Positions 35,990 to 44,457 of a stretch of 64,000 nt of DNA are shown in pieces. The stretch comes from Amycolatopsis camponoti (GTDB lineage: Bacteria; Actinomycetota; Actinomycetes; Mycobacteriales; Pseudonocardiaceae). The stretch lies in contig NZ_CABVGP010000003.1 in NCBI RefSeq assembly GCF_902497555.1, positions 124,001 to 188,000 on the forward strand, read 5' to 3'. Positions within the stretch are counted from its first letter, which is position 1. Every line of letters begins with the position of its first letter. Both the position numbers and the translations under genes were made by a program. The notes under the pieces are model-generated. The model was given only the letters and a program-made list of their open reading frames with translations, searched no databases and was not told the origin of the DNA.

Positions 35990-36153
35990 CTTACCGGCAA
36001 TGCCTGACTCACAGCGAAGAGCCTCGTGCCACCGACGTCTTCGGTGGCGCCGGAAGACGGGGCGTAGCAGCCCGGCAGCTCGGCCTCAACGCGCTCGGCG
36101 TCGAATGGGACGCCGCGTGGAGCCGCTGCGCCGGGTTCATCCGCCGCCCTTGA
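35990..36153 (+). pseudogene. Remnant of a second cytosine methyltransferase N-terminus
   Basis: Encodes EEPRATDVFGGAGRRGVAAR and QLGLNALGVEWDAAWSRCA, the motif I region of C5 methylases (DVFGGAGGxSLAAEQLGLxxLGxEWD), then stops at 36153. In another frame, 36161-36305 reads WPREWPAFEQGPTIMPVLEY and EYMGETFRCEGHTLATDG, also protein-like, and is probably part of the same decayed locus. The catalytic PCQ region is missing. Not continuous with the remnant at 35.3 kb, since the order is C-terminal piece first. Confidence 0.6.
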
Positions 36154-36287
36154 CAACGGCTGGCCCCGCGAGTGGCCCGCCTTCGAGCAGGGCCCTACGA
36201 TCATGCCGGTCTTGGAATACATGGGCGAGACTTTCCGGTGCGAGGGCCACACCCTCGCGACCGACGGCGAGCCCGCCGCCCCAGCGA

Positions 36288-36530
36288 TCACTCAAACAGC
36301 TCCTTGAAGACCGTCTCCACGAACTCGGCCGCTGCCCGGACCATCTCGGGATCTTTCAGCTCGAGGGCGAGGACGCCGAACATGAAGGCGCCAACGAGCG
36401 CGAGCACAGCCATCACAGGCGCCTTTCGCACGAGCGCGACGACGACGACCGCACAGAAAAGCACGATCATCGCGCTCGACGCGACGATTCCAAAGACGTC
36501 CACGACCTTCTCCTCGTCTGTGACCAGCAT
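36288..36530 (-). CDS. Small membrane protein, two helices
   Basis: 80 aa: MLVTDEEKVVDVFG, then two hydrophobic helices (IVASSAMIVLFCAVVVVALV and APVMAVLALVGAFMFGVLAL) and an amphipathic acidic tail. The amino-acid pattern is unlike the Arg/Pro-rich shadow frames nearby, so it is likely real. No clear RBS. Function unknown; size and topology fit small ICE or phage membrane proteins. Confidence 0.5.
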   Translation of the reverse strand: MLVTDEEKVVDVFGIVASSAMIVLFCAVVVVALVRKAPVMAVLALVGAFMFGVLALELKDPEMVRAAAEFVETVFKELFE

Positions 36531-37027
36531 GTAGGCACGCGAGCACCCACAGATTCATGTCGCTGGGAAGAAATCGCGGCCTTCTACAAGCCGGTCGCGG
36601 TGTATACCCCTGCTGGCCTGGCCGGGGCCAGCAGAGACGATCGCACACAGAAGCGTAGCTCTTAATCTAAAGTCACGATCGGCGACCCGTTGAAGCCGGA
36701 ACTAAAACGTTCCGCCCGAACGAACTTCCTGACACCAAGCGGATAAGGCCGATTCATTTTCGTTGTTCCAGGGTACTTCAAGCCTTACAGTGGACTTGAC
36801 TGAACTTCAGCTCTTTCCATGCAGCCAGCTTCCGTTCGAACCGGACGCGTCAAGCGACCCCGCCTCCAGTAGGAGCAGACGGGGTCGCGAGGTTGTGATC
36901 TGTGTGGAGGAGTGCTGAACTACGCCTTCGGATCGTCGAAGTTCACGGTGGTCTTCAGCAGCCGCAGGCCCAGGGTCCGCAGGTTGAAGTCGGCATCACC
37001 ATGACCTACACCGTCGCGATCCTCGTC
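36531..37027. other. Gap with a hairpin and an in-frame tail of the next gene
   Basis: About 500 bases without a complete gene. AT-richer sequence lies at 36660-36830. On the minus strand, 37027-36920 continues the frame of the 37028 gene beyond its TAA for 35 codons (DADFNLRTLGLRLLKTTVNF, then DDPKA and TAG), with protein-like composition but no start codon of its own. Confidence 0.5.
36854..36888. terminator. Hairpin GCGACCCCG / CGGGGTCGC
   Basis: Nine-base-pair perfect stem with a 17-base loop, placed just downstream (minus strand) of the accessory gene operon that ends at 37028/36920. The loop is long and no T-run follows, so the terminator role is tentative. Confidence 0.5.
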
Positions 37028-37723
37028 TTAAGGCTCGGTGCAGATCGTGCCTGGACGTTCTCCTAGCGCGAACATCCGTGCTGCAGATCGACCGGTGACG
37101 ACGTGCAAGACGAGATCGAAGCGGCGCTCGTCGCCTCGGTGCCAGTTGTGCTGCTCAGCTAGCTGCCAGATGTCATCGAGGACCCGCTGGTCTGTCTCGC
37201 TGGGCTCCCAGCGTTCGCATTCACCGGACGCATCGAGGCCGTGGAGGTTCACTCGGATTTCCCGAGGCGTCAGCCGGGCCACGGTCGCGCACCGCACCCG
37301 CTGCCATACCGGATCTAGGTGATCTCTCAGCAACGCGGTGACCTCGGCGGTCAGCCAGACGGCCAACTGCGGAAGGTCGATTCCTGCGGTGTCCTCGAAG
37401 TGAGCGCCGATCACCGTGCCCGCCACGTGTGTGCGCAGCGCTTGCTGCAGCACGCGGCCCGCGACGCCGCCGAGCACACTCGTCGTGGTGGCCAGCGTGC
37501 AGGCGGCGGTGGCGTAGTACCAGTCCTGCGCGGGCAGCTCGGCCAGCAGGACCCAGCGGCGGCGGTCGAGGCGTTCGGTGATGGCGCGGGATCGCGCCGC
37601 CGAGTGCAGGTCTCGCACGACCTGGACGCGCAGCGTGTCGGGGCCGTGGTGGTAGAGCCGCTCGAGCATGTGGTGCTCACCGTTGGTGGCGACCCGCTCG
37701 TCGACAAATCTCGGTGCGGTCAT
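37028..37723 (-). CDS. Hypothetical protein, 231 aa
   Basis: ATG at 37723 overlaps the stop of the upstream gene (ATGA). Contains MLERLYHHGPDTLRVQVVRD, a helical middle (DLPQLAVWLTAEVTALLRDH) and a C-terminal part with WHRGDERRFDLVLHVVTGRS. No catalytic motif recognised. It ends with TAA, but the same frame stays open for 35 more codons, so the protein may have been longer. Last gene of the minus-strand accessory operon. Confidence 0.65.
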   Translation of the reverse strand: MTAPRFVDERVATNGEHHMLERLYHHGPDTLRVQVVRDLHSAARSRAITERLDRRRWVLLAELPAQDWYYATAACTLATTTSVLGGVAGRVLQQALRTHVAGTVIGAHFEDTAGIDLPQLAVWLTAEVTALLRDHLDPVWQRVRCATVARLTPREIRVNLHGLDASGECERWEPSETDQRVLDDIWQLAEQHNWHRGDERRFDLVLHVVTGRSAARMFALGERPGTICTEP

Positions 37724-38535
37724 GCCCACGTCCCGCGCCGGGGCTGGTGTAGCCGGAAGGAGAACGGAATTCCTTCGGATTTTCTGGGCGCCATGCGGAA
37801 AATCCACTCGTCGCTGTCGATGCGGTAGGTGCCATCCGCGCCGGGCTCGATCCGCCAGGGCAGATAGCCCTCGCGGGCCCGGAGGTGCTGATGGACGTGG
37901 ACCAGGGTGTCGCCGTCGAAGTGGACCAGCGGATAGTCGTCGGGGAGGTCCTGATTCGCGCGGGTGCAGTAGTCGGCCACGGCGTCGGCGACCTCAGGCC
38001 GCAGGATCACAACGCAGCGTCCGGTGTCGGCCGGAATTTCCACACGTCCCGGGAACACGTTGCGACTGTGCGTGCGAGGGTCGCAGCTGACCAGGGTTTC
38101 GCCCTCGCTCGGCTGGCGAGGATGGCGCCGCGCGCCGCAGCGCCGGCTGCGGCGCGCGCGGGTCGGGCCGGACAGGAACCAGCGGCCCAGCTCCCCCAGC
38201 GGATATCGGCCGTCGACCTCGGCGGCAATCTCGTGACGGTGGTGCGCGGAATCGCCGGTGAACACCACCAGCAGGTCACCTTCGAAGCGGGCCAGCGGAT
38301 ACCAGTCGGGATCGGTGGGGTAGACGAGGTTGAGCCACTCGCACATCGCTTCCGCGACGTTGCGGCGCAGCCGTGGCCGGACCCACACGCCGTGGTGGCG
38401 GCGAGGCTCGATCACGGCGGGGAAGCTGATTTGGCGCGGATCGCCGTGCACTGCGGGCACCAGCTCGATCCAGGACTCGCCGGTGGCGAGGGCGCCGACC
38501 GCGGACATATCCGAGGTCGTGTTGAGCGTGGTCAT
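37720..38535 (-). CDS. Hypothetical protein with internally duplicated domain
   Basis: 271 aa. Two halves follow the same pattern: VRPRLRRNVAEAMCEWLNLV, WYPLARFEGDLLVVF and PLGELGRWFLSG in the first; ILRPEVADAVADYCTRANQD, YPLVHFDGDTLVHVH and YRIDSDEWIFRM in the second. They are joined by an Arg-rich linker near residue 120. The tandem domain has an alternating alpha-beta look; function unknown. No RBS stands out before the ATG at 38535. Overlaps the next gene by four bases. Confidence 0.65.
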   Translation of the reverse strand: MTTLNTTSDMSAVGALATGESWIELVPAVHGDPRQISFPAVIEPRRHHGVWVRPRLRRNVAEAMCEWLNLVYPTDPDWYPLARFEGDLLVVFTGDSAHHRHEIAAEVDGRYPLGELGRWFLSGPTRARRSRRCGARRHPRQPSEGETLVSCDPRTHSRNVFPGRVEIPADTGRCVVILRPEVADAVADYCTRANQDLPDDYPLVHFDGDTLVHVHQHLRAREGYLPWRIEPGADGTYRIDSDEWIFRMAPRKSEGIPFSFRLHQPRRGTWA

Positions 38536-38548
38536 GGTCGTGGTCCCT

Positions 38549-38875
38549 TCAGCAGTCAGGTCGCGGTGTGCCGGGGCGCGTCCAGCGGCACGCGACCGGG
38601 TCCCAGGTGGCGGTGGTGAGCAGGCGGTTGAGGTCGGGCAGTCCCGGGCCGCGCATCCAGCCGAACTCTTCGCACTCGGCCTCTCCGGGCCATCGACCGG
38701 TCCAGACGTCGCGGGGACAGCGGCACGATCGGGCATGGCCGAGTCGCTGCTGTCCGGTGGCCAGGCAGCGAGCGACGTCGCAGCCCTCGAGATGGACTTG
38801 GCCGATCCCGACATAGCAGTCGGGGCAGGACGGTTCCAGCGACGCTGCCTTCGCTGCGGTGCGGCGGGGAGTCAT
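38549..38875 (-). CDS. Small Cys-rich protein, probable metal binder
   Basis: 108 aa with eight cysteines: [40 protein letters not shown] followed by CEEFGW, and [15 protein letters not shown] near the end. The Cys/His spacing suggests one or two zinc sites. I recall similar proteins in actinobacterial mobile elements but cannot name a function. ATG overlaps the stop of the 29-aa frame upstream (ATGA). Confidence 0.6.
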   Translation of the reverse strand: MTPRRTAAKAASLEPSCPDCYVGIGQVHLEGCDVARCLATGQQRLGHARSCRCPRDVWTGRWPGEAECEEFGWMRGPGLPDLNRLLTTATWDPVACRWTRPGTPRPDC

Positions 38876-38961
38876 TGCGGCCTCCTCGTCGTGCTGTGAC
38901 GCTCCTCCAGAAAGTCGTTCCAGCTGGCGGGTGAGCCGGGTGCAGGGTCGTTCGGGGGCAT
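38872..38961 (-). CDS. 29-aa leader peptide
   Basis: [20 protein letters not shown] and a short tail. Supported by a GGAGG site seven bases before the ATG and a stop that overlaps the next start (ATGA). It may only position ribosomes for the Cys-rich protein. Confidence 0.4.
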   Translation of the reverse strand: MPPNDPAPGSPASWNDFLEERHSTTRRPQ

Positions 38962-38999
38962 GGGGGTCCTCCGGTCGTTGTTGTGGGCTGCTGCTGAGC

Positions 39000-39818
39000 T
39001 CAGTGGGTGGTGAGGATCGCGTGGATGTGCGGGTTGGCCAGGATCAGATGCGAGCGGCTGCGGTTGTCGTCGGCGATTAGCACGCGCACGCCGAAGCGCG
39101 GCGGCCCGCCGTCGAGGTCGGTCCATCCGTAGAGGGCGGGCACGCTGGCCAGTGCGTCGCGGGCGAGGTCGCTGGCCAGGCCGCCGCCGCGATAGCCGAA
39201 GACCTCGATCTCCAGCTCCGCCGCGGAGGAGTCGACCGTGACGGCGTAGCGCAGATCCGGTGCCAGCCGCGAGTGGAGCGCGGCGAGTTCGACGGGTGTT
39301 CCAGGCCCTGGTGGCAGGGTGAGGTCGGCCAGGATCCGCATGCCCAGCTCCTCGACTCGGTCGCCGTGGGTTCGACCCAGCATCGGCCCGTAGCGGCGGC
39401 TGATCGTGTCGGCGGCATCGACCCCGGTGTAGCCGCAGCTATCGCGTCCGGGCGGGAACACCACCGGTGCCTCGTCCGGTCCCGGCGGGACATAGTGGCC
39501 CGCGCAGGCCGACCACCGCTGTCCGCGCTGGCAGGTCCAGACGGCGTCGCCGTCGAAGGCGTAGGTGAGGTCGGTGCCGTGGCTGGTCGGCCACAACCAT
39601 GGCCACCACGCCGACGGCGTGCTGGTGACGTAGCCCAGTTCGTGCCGGTGGACCGTGTCGCCGAGGCGCTCGACTCGCCGGCGGAACTCGTCCGCGGTGC
39701 GCGCGTCCTCGATGGCGGCAAGGCTGGTGCAGGCGCAGTGGTTGAGGTCGATCGAGGCGATCCGGTCGGCGTCCGGGCCGCGTCCGAGGTAGAAGTCATG
39801 GGTAGTCGCACACGTCAT
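39000..39818 (-). CDS. FxLGRG-motif family protein, long form
   Basis: 272 aa. The N-terminus [18 protein letters not shown] carries the motif shared with the 39815, 40646 and 42214 genes. Then follow [20 protein letters not shown], a Trp-rich patch ([20 protein letters not shown]) and [14 protein letters not shown]. The extra C-terminal half ([30 protein letters not shown]) is not in the others. Function unknown. The start overlaps the upstream stop (ATGA). Confidence 0.65.
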   Translation of the reverse strand: MTCATTHDFYLGRGPDADRIASIDLNHCACTSLAAIEDARTADEFRRRVERLGDTVHRHELGYVTSTPSAWWPWLWPTSHGTDLTYAFDGDAVWTCQRGQRWSACAGHYVPPGPDEAPVVFPPGRDSCGYTGVDAADTISRRYGPMLGRTHGDRVEELGMRILADLTLPPGPGTPVELAALHSRLAPDLRYAVTVDSSAAELEIEVFGYRGGGLASDLARDALASVPALYGWTDLDGGPPRFGVRVLIADDNRSRSHLILANPHIHAILTTH

Positions 39819-40303
39819 CGGGCGTCACCGCCGATGATCGGCATGTCGGCGGGCTTCTCGCGCATCAGCGGCATCGGCACCGACGGCGGGGCGGCCGGAT
39901 CACGCAGCCACGCGTGGATGTCAGGCGGCCCGAGCGGGTCCTCGCCTTCGGGGAAGCGGGGGGCGTGCGGGTTGATGCGGTGCCACCGGATGCCGCCGCC
40001 GACGGTGACAAACACCGCCTCGGTGTCGGAGTCAAAGGTGATGATCCAGCTGCTGGTGTGGCTGCTGTACCAGGGCCACGGCCAGCCGAGCTCGCGGTGG
40101 TAGGCCTGCCCGAGGTGTTCGGCCTCCCAGCAGTTGAGGGTGTTGGTGACCGCTGCGCGGAAGGTGCGTGCGTCGGTCGCGGTGAGGGCCATCCGCAGGG
40201 GTGCGACGACGAGGAAGTTCTCGGGGTAGCACTCTCCCCGTAGGGACCCGATCCAGTCGGCCTTCTCGCCGCGTCCGAGGTAGAAGTCGGTGTAGCTCGA
40301 CAT
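39815..40303 (-). CDS. FxLGRG-motif family protein, short form
   Basis: 162 aa: SSYTDFYLGRGEKADWIGSL at the N-terminus, TDARTFRAAVTNTLNCWEAE, YHRELGWPWPWYSSHTSSWI and ITFDSDTEAVFVTVGGGIRW. This is the cleanest member of the family and aligns along its length with the first half of the 39000 protein. The pattern suggests a small alpha-beta fold with an aromatic surface. RBS AAGGAAA upstream. Function unknown. Confidence 0.65.
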   Translation of the reverse strand: MSSYTDFYLGRGEKADWIGSLRGECYPENFLVVAPLRMALTATDARTFRAAVTNTLNCWEAEHLGQAYHRELGWPWPWYSSHTSSWIITFDSDTEAVFVTVGGGIRWHRINPHAPRFPEGEDPLGPPDIHAWLRDPAAPPSVPMPLMREKPADMPIIGGDAR

Positions 40304-40317
40304 CGGCGGTTCTTTCC

Positions 40318-40557
40318 TTATCGTGGTGGCGCGTAGGGGTTGAGTGGTGTGGGGGCCGAGACGCAGGCGTAGGGATCGGGCGGCCGGTGGGGCGGTGCCC
40401 AGTAGACGCAGTCGGCGTCCTGGTTGCGCTCAGCGCCACGGCCGAGGAGGTAGGCCAATACGATCGCCGGAGTCCACGGACCTGGCAGGAGCACGGCAAG
40501 CACGGTCCACAGGAGTCTTGTTTTCCTGTTCTTCACGGTTCTCCTCGAATACGGCAC
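40318..40557 (-). CDS. Small membrane protein, 79 aa
   Basis: Basic N-terminus (YSRRTVKNRKTR), one or two hydrophobic stretches (LLWTVLAVLLPGPWTPAIVLAY), a LLGRG echo and a Pro/Tyr-rich tail with two Cys. Located 14 bases upstream of the short FxLGRG gene on the same strand. Unknown function. Confidence 0.5.
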   Translation of the reverse strand: MPYSRRTVKNRKTRLLWTVLAVLLPGPWTPAIVLAYLLGRGAERNQDADCVYWAPPHRPPDPYACVSAPTPLNPYAPPR

Positions 40558-40645
40558 GAGGCCGAGAATCTTTGAATCTAGCCGGGCGGATAGAAAACCA
40601 GCGGTCGGGTTGAACGAGCTGGAATTCTGGATGGCCGATCGCGGA

Positions 40646-41161
40646 TCAGCTCGATGCGCCCACCGAGGTGTCCTGAGCGTTACTGGGTATGAGATCTACG
40701 GCGACGGCCTCCGCGCCGCCACGGCTGAGGCGGACGCGTCGCCAGTCGTTGTTGCTGTCGTCGCGTTGCGGACGGCCATGCGGCAGATATAGGACATCGC
40801 CGCCGTGGAGGGTGTAGGCGCTGTGTACGTAGAGGTCGGAGCGCCACCACCGGTCCAGCGTCGCGAGTTCATCGGCGCGACCAGACTCCGCGCACCCAAA
40901 GCCGCACAACGGCCACGCTTTGACCACATTGTCGAATGCGGTGAGGAAATCGGGCTCGGTCGCGGCGGTCAGGAACTCGCGCCCCACGGGGAGAGTGAAG
41001 ACCGTTGCCGGGTCGGCCACCCTGTCCGGCCACGCCGATCCGAGGTAGCCGCGAAAAAGCGCTCCCTCGCCGATACCGGTGAAGACTTCAGTGTAGGAGG
41101 ACTCATAGAAGTGGCCGACCATAAGAGGCGGGACGTGCGCGGGCGTTCCGTCGAATGTCAT
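40646..41161 (-). CDS. FxLGRG-related protein, divergent member
   Basis: 171 aa starting at the ATG at 41161, with an AAAGGAA site upstream. SSYTEVFTGIGEGALFRGYL aligns with SSYTDFYLGRGEKADWIGSL of the 39815 protein but has lost the LGRG core. Then EPDFLTAFDNVVKAWPLCGF and YTLHGGDVLYLPHGRPQ fill the equivalent positions. Function unknown. Confidence 0.6.
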   Translation of the reverse strand: MTFDGTPAHVPPLMVGHFYESSYTEVFTGIGEGALFRGYLGSAWPDRVADPATVFTLPVGREFLTAATEPDFLTAFDNVVKAWPLCGFGCAESGRADELATLDRWWRSDLYVHSAYTLHGGDVLYLPHGRPQRDDSNNDWRRVRLSRGGAEAVAVDLIPSNAQDTSVGASS

Positions 41162-41200
41162 CGCCAAATTCCTTTCAGCAATCGTGCACGGTGCGGTGTT

Positions 41201-41704
41201 CTATGCGCGGGTCGCATAAGGACAGTGCGAGTGGTGGCCGGGATCCCCGTCGAATTCCAAAGGTGCGGTGTCGGTGCCGTGATGTTCGGACTCGGGGTCG
41301 AGGTGCGCGCCGAGGTCGGCGAGGCCGGCGACGCGCGCGACCGGCACTGACGGTGCCTCGCAGTGCGGGCACGCACCGAGCAGCAGCCACCCCCATGACG
41401 GAGTGAATCCGGTCAAGTCGGGGATGAACTGCCAGCGGTGGCCGCTGTCACTGGCGATCTCGTAGAGGTCGCCGGGGGTCAGGCTGGCGTCGATGCCGTA
41501 GCGGCGCTGCGGATCGTCGCGTACGAGGATCGTGTCGGCGGGAATCCCGAGCGCGGAGGCGAGGTTAGCCACGGACGACGTTCGCCGCGACCATCGCGAG
41601 GGCACGGCATGGCGTTCGGCGAATTCGCGCGGCGCGGCCTCGCGGTAGCGGCGGGCGACAGTGACGGCCCGCTCGGCCAGTGCGTTAACAGTTGTGCTTG
41701 TCAT
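41201..41704 (-). CDS. Hypothetical protein with possible zinc site
   Basis: 167 aa from the ATG at 41704. Helical N-terminus (ALAERAVTVARRYREAAPRE, FAERHAVPSRW), a middle with PGDLYEIASDSGHRWQFIPD, and a C-terminal ACPHCEAP plus HHSHCPYA that may coordinate zinc. Family not named. Sits between family members on the minus strand. Confidence 0.55.
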   Translation of the reverse strand: MTSTTVNALAERAVTVARRYREAAPREFAERHAVPSRWSRRTSSVANLASALGIPADTILVRDDPQRRYGIDASLTPGDLYEIASDSGHRWQFIPDLTGFTPSWGWLLLGACPHCEAPSVPVARVAGLADLGAHLDPESEHHGTDTAPLEFDGDPGHHSHCPYATRA

Positions 41705-41744
41705 GGTGGAGAAGTCCCTTGATGTCGTGGAGCTGAGGTGGTCC

Positions 41745-42134
41745 TCAGGAGTGCAATTGGTCGGGTGCCGCAGGGAGCGAGACGACGACTGGGCCGCCGA
41801 AGGCGTTGGCGAGGCGGCAGCCGAAGGAGTCGCGGGCATGCACGTCCCAGAAGCCTCGACAGATCGCCTGCTGCCCCCTCGGGATTCCGGCGTCGGGCAG
41901 GGTCGTGTGGCACACGATCCAGCTACCGCGCGCGAGCGCGGCCCGGACCATGTCGTCCCTTGCGCCGTCGGCGAGGTGCATCAGGTTGCCGGGCCGGAAG
42001 ATACAGGTCGGGCATTTGTCCTCCAGCGTCCGTGGAAGCCCTGCGGCGTGGTCGACGACGTCGCCGCACCGCGACGCGGGCGCGTCGGTCGTCGTTGGCG
42101 CTGGGGAAACCAGGTCATGTTGAGGCTCGGGCAT
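41745..42134 (-). CDS. Conserved four-cysteine protein (CPTC...WIVCH...AICRGF)
   Basis: 129 aa. DKCPTCIFRPGNLMHLADGA, DMVRAALARGSWIVCHTTLP and QQAICRGFWDVHARD give four conserved cysteines and a His, a plausible metal or Fe-S site. The pattern is familiar from actinophage and actinobacterial proteins of unknown role. The N-terminal 30 residues are disordered. ATG at 42134 chosen; an upstream open frame is low-complexity. Confidence 0.65.
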   Translation of the reverse strand: MPEPQHDLVSPAPTTTDAPASRCGDVVDHAAGLPRTLEDKCPTCIFRPGNLMHLADGARDDMVRAALARGSWIVCHTTLPDAGIPRGQQAICRGFWDVHARDSFGCRLANAFGGPVVVSLPAAPDQLHS

Positions 42135-42213
42135 CGGGTGACCGTCCTGTGTGGAATGCCGGATCGGGTCCGGAGTCGCGGGCGGGGTTTTCTCGGCGGG
42201 GCAATGCAAGGCG

Positions 42214-42573
42214 TCACTCGTTGGCGAGGTCGGCGCGCAACTGGGCCGGGGTTCGGTCGTGGCGCTCGTGGCGCCACAGGTGCCAACCGTCAACCGTAAC
42301 CGGAGTCGCGAGGCTGGCGGCCAGCGTCGAGACGGCGGAAGTCCCCAGTTCACAGGGTTCAGGGCCCGGGGTGAGTGCCCCACCCGCGCAGACGGTGGCA
42401 GCGTGCCCGTTCCATGCCACCCGGTGACCGACGGAGACAAGTCCGATGGGGTTTGACCGGTGGCCCCGGCCGAGGAAGAACGCAGCACGTCCGGTAACGG
42501 CATCGGCGCGTCCGGTCTTGTCGGGGACGGAGTCGACGTTGGCGGGTGGTGTCGCATGCGTGGTGGCGAACAC
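42214..42573 (-). CDS. FxLGRG-motif family protein, minimal form
   Basis: 119 aa from a GTG at 42573 with GGAGG five bases upstream. TGRAAFFLGRGHRSNPIGLV carries the family motif at about residues 28-47, followed by VSVGHRVAWNGHAATVCAGG, and a C-terminal HLWRHERHDRTPAQLRADL. First FxLGRG member in transcription order after the MoxR-vWA genes. Function unknown. Confidence 0.55.
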   Translation of the reverse strand: MFATTHATPPANVDSVPDKTGRADAVTGRAAFFLGRGHRSNPIGLVSVGHRVAWNGHAATVCAGGALTPGPEPCELGTSAVSTLAASLATPVTVDGWHLWRHERHDRTPAQLRADLANE

Positions 42574-42635
42574 GGTTGCCTCCTGGCGGTGTCGGTATCC
42601 CCGGGGGTGGGTGGTTGCCCGCCCCCGGGACTGGT

Positions 42636-44405
42636 TCAGCGGGTGGCGCGTAGCGCGGCGGTGGCGCCGCGCCCGATTTCCCTCGCGGTGGTTGTCGGAT
42701 CGGTGAGCGTGTGCACGAGGTCGCTCCCGACCAGGTCGGGCAGGGGCGCTGCACCTTCGGGGGTCAGCCACAACACGGCGCACCCGGTCGCGCGCAATCG
42801 CACGAGGTGTTTCTGGGCGTTGCGGCGGTAGGTCGCGTCGACGATGTAGGTGTCAGTCACGATGATCAGCAACCGTGCGGCGTCGGCGTGCGAGAGGTTG
42901 AGGGCACCGTCGAGGGCGTTGATCGCTTTGTCGATCGCTTCCACACCGTCACTTGCGGCGAATTCCGTCACCGCGCGGGGCGGACTTCCGGGGTGGGTGA
43001 TCGGCCGGACGTAGCGCCCGAAGATCACCGTGGCCGTGGTGGCGGGCACCCGGGTGTTGTGGGCGGCGTGGGCAAGAATCCAGGCGGCCGAGGCCACCGG
43101 TCCGGCGAAGGCTTTCATGGAGCCGGACACGTCGCACGCGATGCCAAGCCGAAGTGGTGGCGTGGGCACGGTCGTGCGGTTGGTGCGGATGAACGGTTCG
43201 GCGGTGGGTATCGTGCCCGCCGCACGTTGCGCGGACGCGGCCACCGCCCCCCGTACCCGCAGCCGCCCCGGGGGGATGACCGAGGTCGTCTTGGTCTCGG
43301 CCCGTTGCCGCACTCCGGCGGTGTCCAACGTGCGGGCTAGGTGGTGCGCGGCGGCGCGTTCGGCGCTGCTCGGGGCACGGGTGCCCCGGGTGGCGGTGCT
43401 GCCCGTCCGGCTGCCACCGCCGGAGAACACCGCGCGCGCGGTGCGCGCAGCGGCCTCGCGGGCCGCCTCGTCGCGGGCGGCGGCTTCCAGCCGTTCGGTG
43501 ATCGGGTCGGTGGGTGCGGTGTCGGCGTTCACCGTTGCCGCGATGGCACTGACAGCGTCGGTGACCGCCGTGGCCAGCGGTGACGGTCCGGTGTCCCCAC
43601 GGTCAGCGTCGCCCGGGTCGCCGTCGCCGCAGGTCGGGCTCGTCGGGTCGGCGTCGTCGGGGTCGGTGCCGATGGCGGCGCACCAGCGCCTCCCGAGTTC
43701 GATCATCGTGTCGGCGTCGTCGTCGGCGGTGCGGTGTGCTTCTCGCCAGATTTCGCGCAGGGTGTCCAGGGTGTCGGCACCGAGGATGTACTCGACCGTC
43801 CGCGCGACGGTGGCCGTTTCGCGGGCGTTGAGGACTCCGCCGTCCACGCGTGCCATCAGCAGCGCCGCCGTCCGTGCCGCGCTGGGTTTGGACATGGTGA
43901 GCGCTTTCGCGGGATCCTTCGCGTCGGTGTCGGCGAGGATCAGGTTGATGGTGCTAGCTCGTAGCCAGTACCGGTCTGCGGGGCGGCGCCGGAGCTGTTG
44001 CGCTTCCATGCGGGACTCTTCCAACAGGTCCGCCGCCGCTACCGCTCCGGGCGGGGCGTCGTCAGGTGCGCGCCATCGTGTGTGGGCGGCGTGCCCGCAT
44101 TCGTGTGTCAACAACCCCCACAGGGTGCGGTAGCGCTTGCGGTCACCGATGCGGTGCGGGGCGACCGTTGCCGGGTCGACCCCGGGGGCGAGGTGGATGC
44201 CGTCGACCTCGATCGTGGCGAGGTCCGGGAAAAAGCATGCCGGCGCGCCGTGCCCCGCCCCCGGGGCGACGGTGACCACGAGGTCGTCGCGGTCGGCGAT
44301 GGCGGGGACCTCGTCCCCGAACGCGGCGGACATGCTCAGCCACCCGGTCGGGGCGGGGAACACGGCGGTGGGGGTGGCTGCGGGCGGGGCTACGTGCGCG
44401 GTCAT
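42636..44405 (-). CDS. HExxH metallopeptidase-like plus von Willebrand A domain protein
   Basis: 589 aa. The N-terminal half has a zinc-protease-type motif THECGHAAHT (H101, E102, H105) with a downstream acidic LLEESRMEAQ that could give the third ligand. The linker is acidic and disordered. The C-terminal vWA domain has the MIDAS sequence ACDVSGSMK (425-430) and LLIIVTDTY. Located 52 bases downstream of a MoxR-type ATPase, as in many MoxR-vWA pairs, where the ATPase remodels a complex held by the vWA protein. Target unknown. Confidence 0.8.
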   Translation of the reverse strand: MTAHVAPPAATPTAVFPAPTGWLSMSAAFGDEVPAIADRDDLVVTVAPGAGHGAPACFFPDLATIEVDGIHLAPGVDPATVAPHRIGDRKRYRTLWGLLTHECGHAAHTRWRAPDDAPPGAVAAADLLEESRMEAQQLRRRPADRYWLRASTINLILADTDAKDPAKALTMSKPSAARTAALLMARVDGGVLNARETATVARTVEYILGADTLDTLREIWREAHRTADDDADTMIELGRRWCAAIGTDPDDADPTSPTCGDGDPGDADRGDTGPSPLATAVTDAVSAIAATVNADTAPTDPITERLEAAARDEAAREAAARTARAVFSGGGSRTGSTATRGTRAPSSAERAAAHHLARTLDTAGVRQRAETKTTSVIPPGRLRVRGAVAASAQRAAGTIPTAEPFIRTNRTTVPTPPLRLGIACDVSGSMKAFAGPVASAAWILAHAAHNTRVPATTATVIFGRYVRPITHPGSPPRAVTEFAASDGVEAIDKAINALDGALNLSHADAARLLIIVTDTYIVDATYRRNAQKHLVRLRATGCAVLWLTPEGAAPLPDLVGSDLVHTLTDPTTTAREIGRGATAALRATR

Positions 44406-44457
44406 CGGGGCGTCCTTTCGCGATGTCGGCGTGGTCGTCGGGGTGGTGGGCGCGGTG

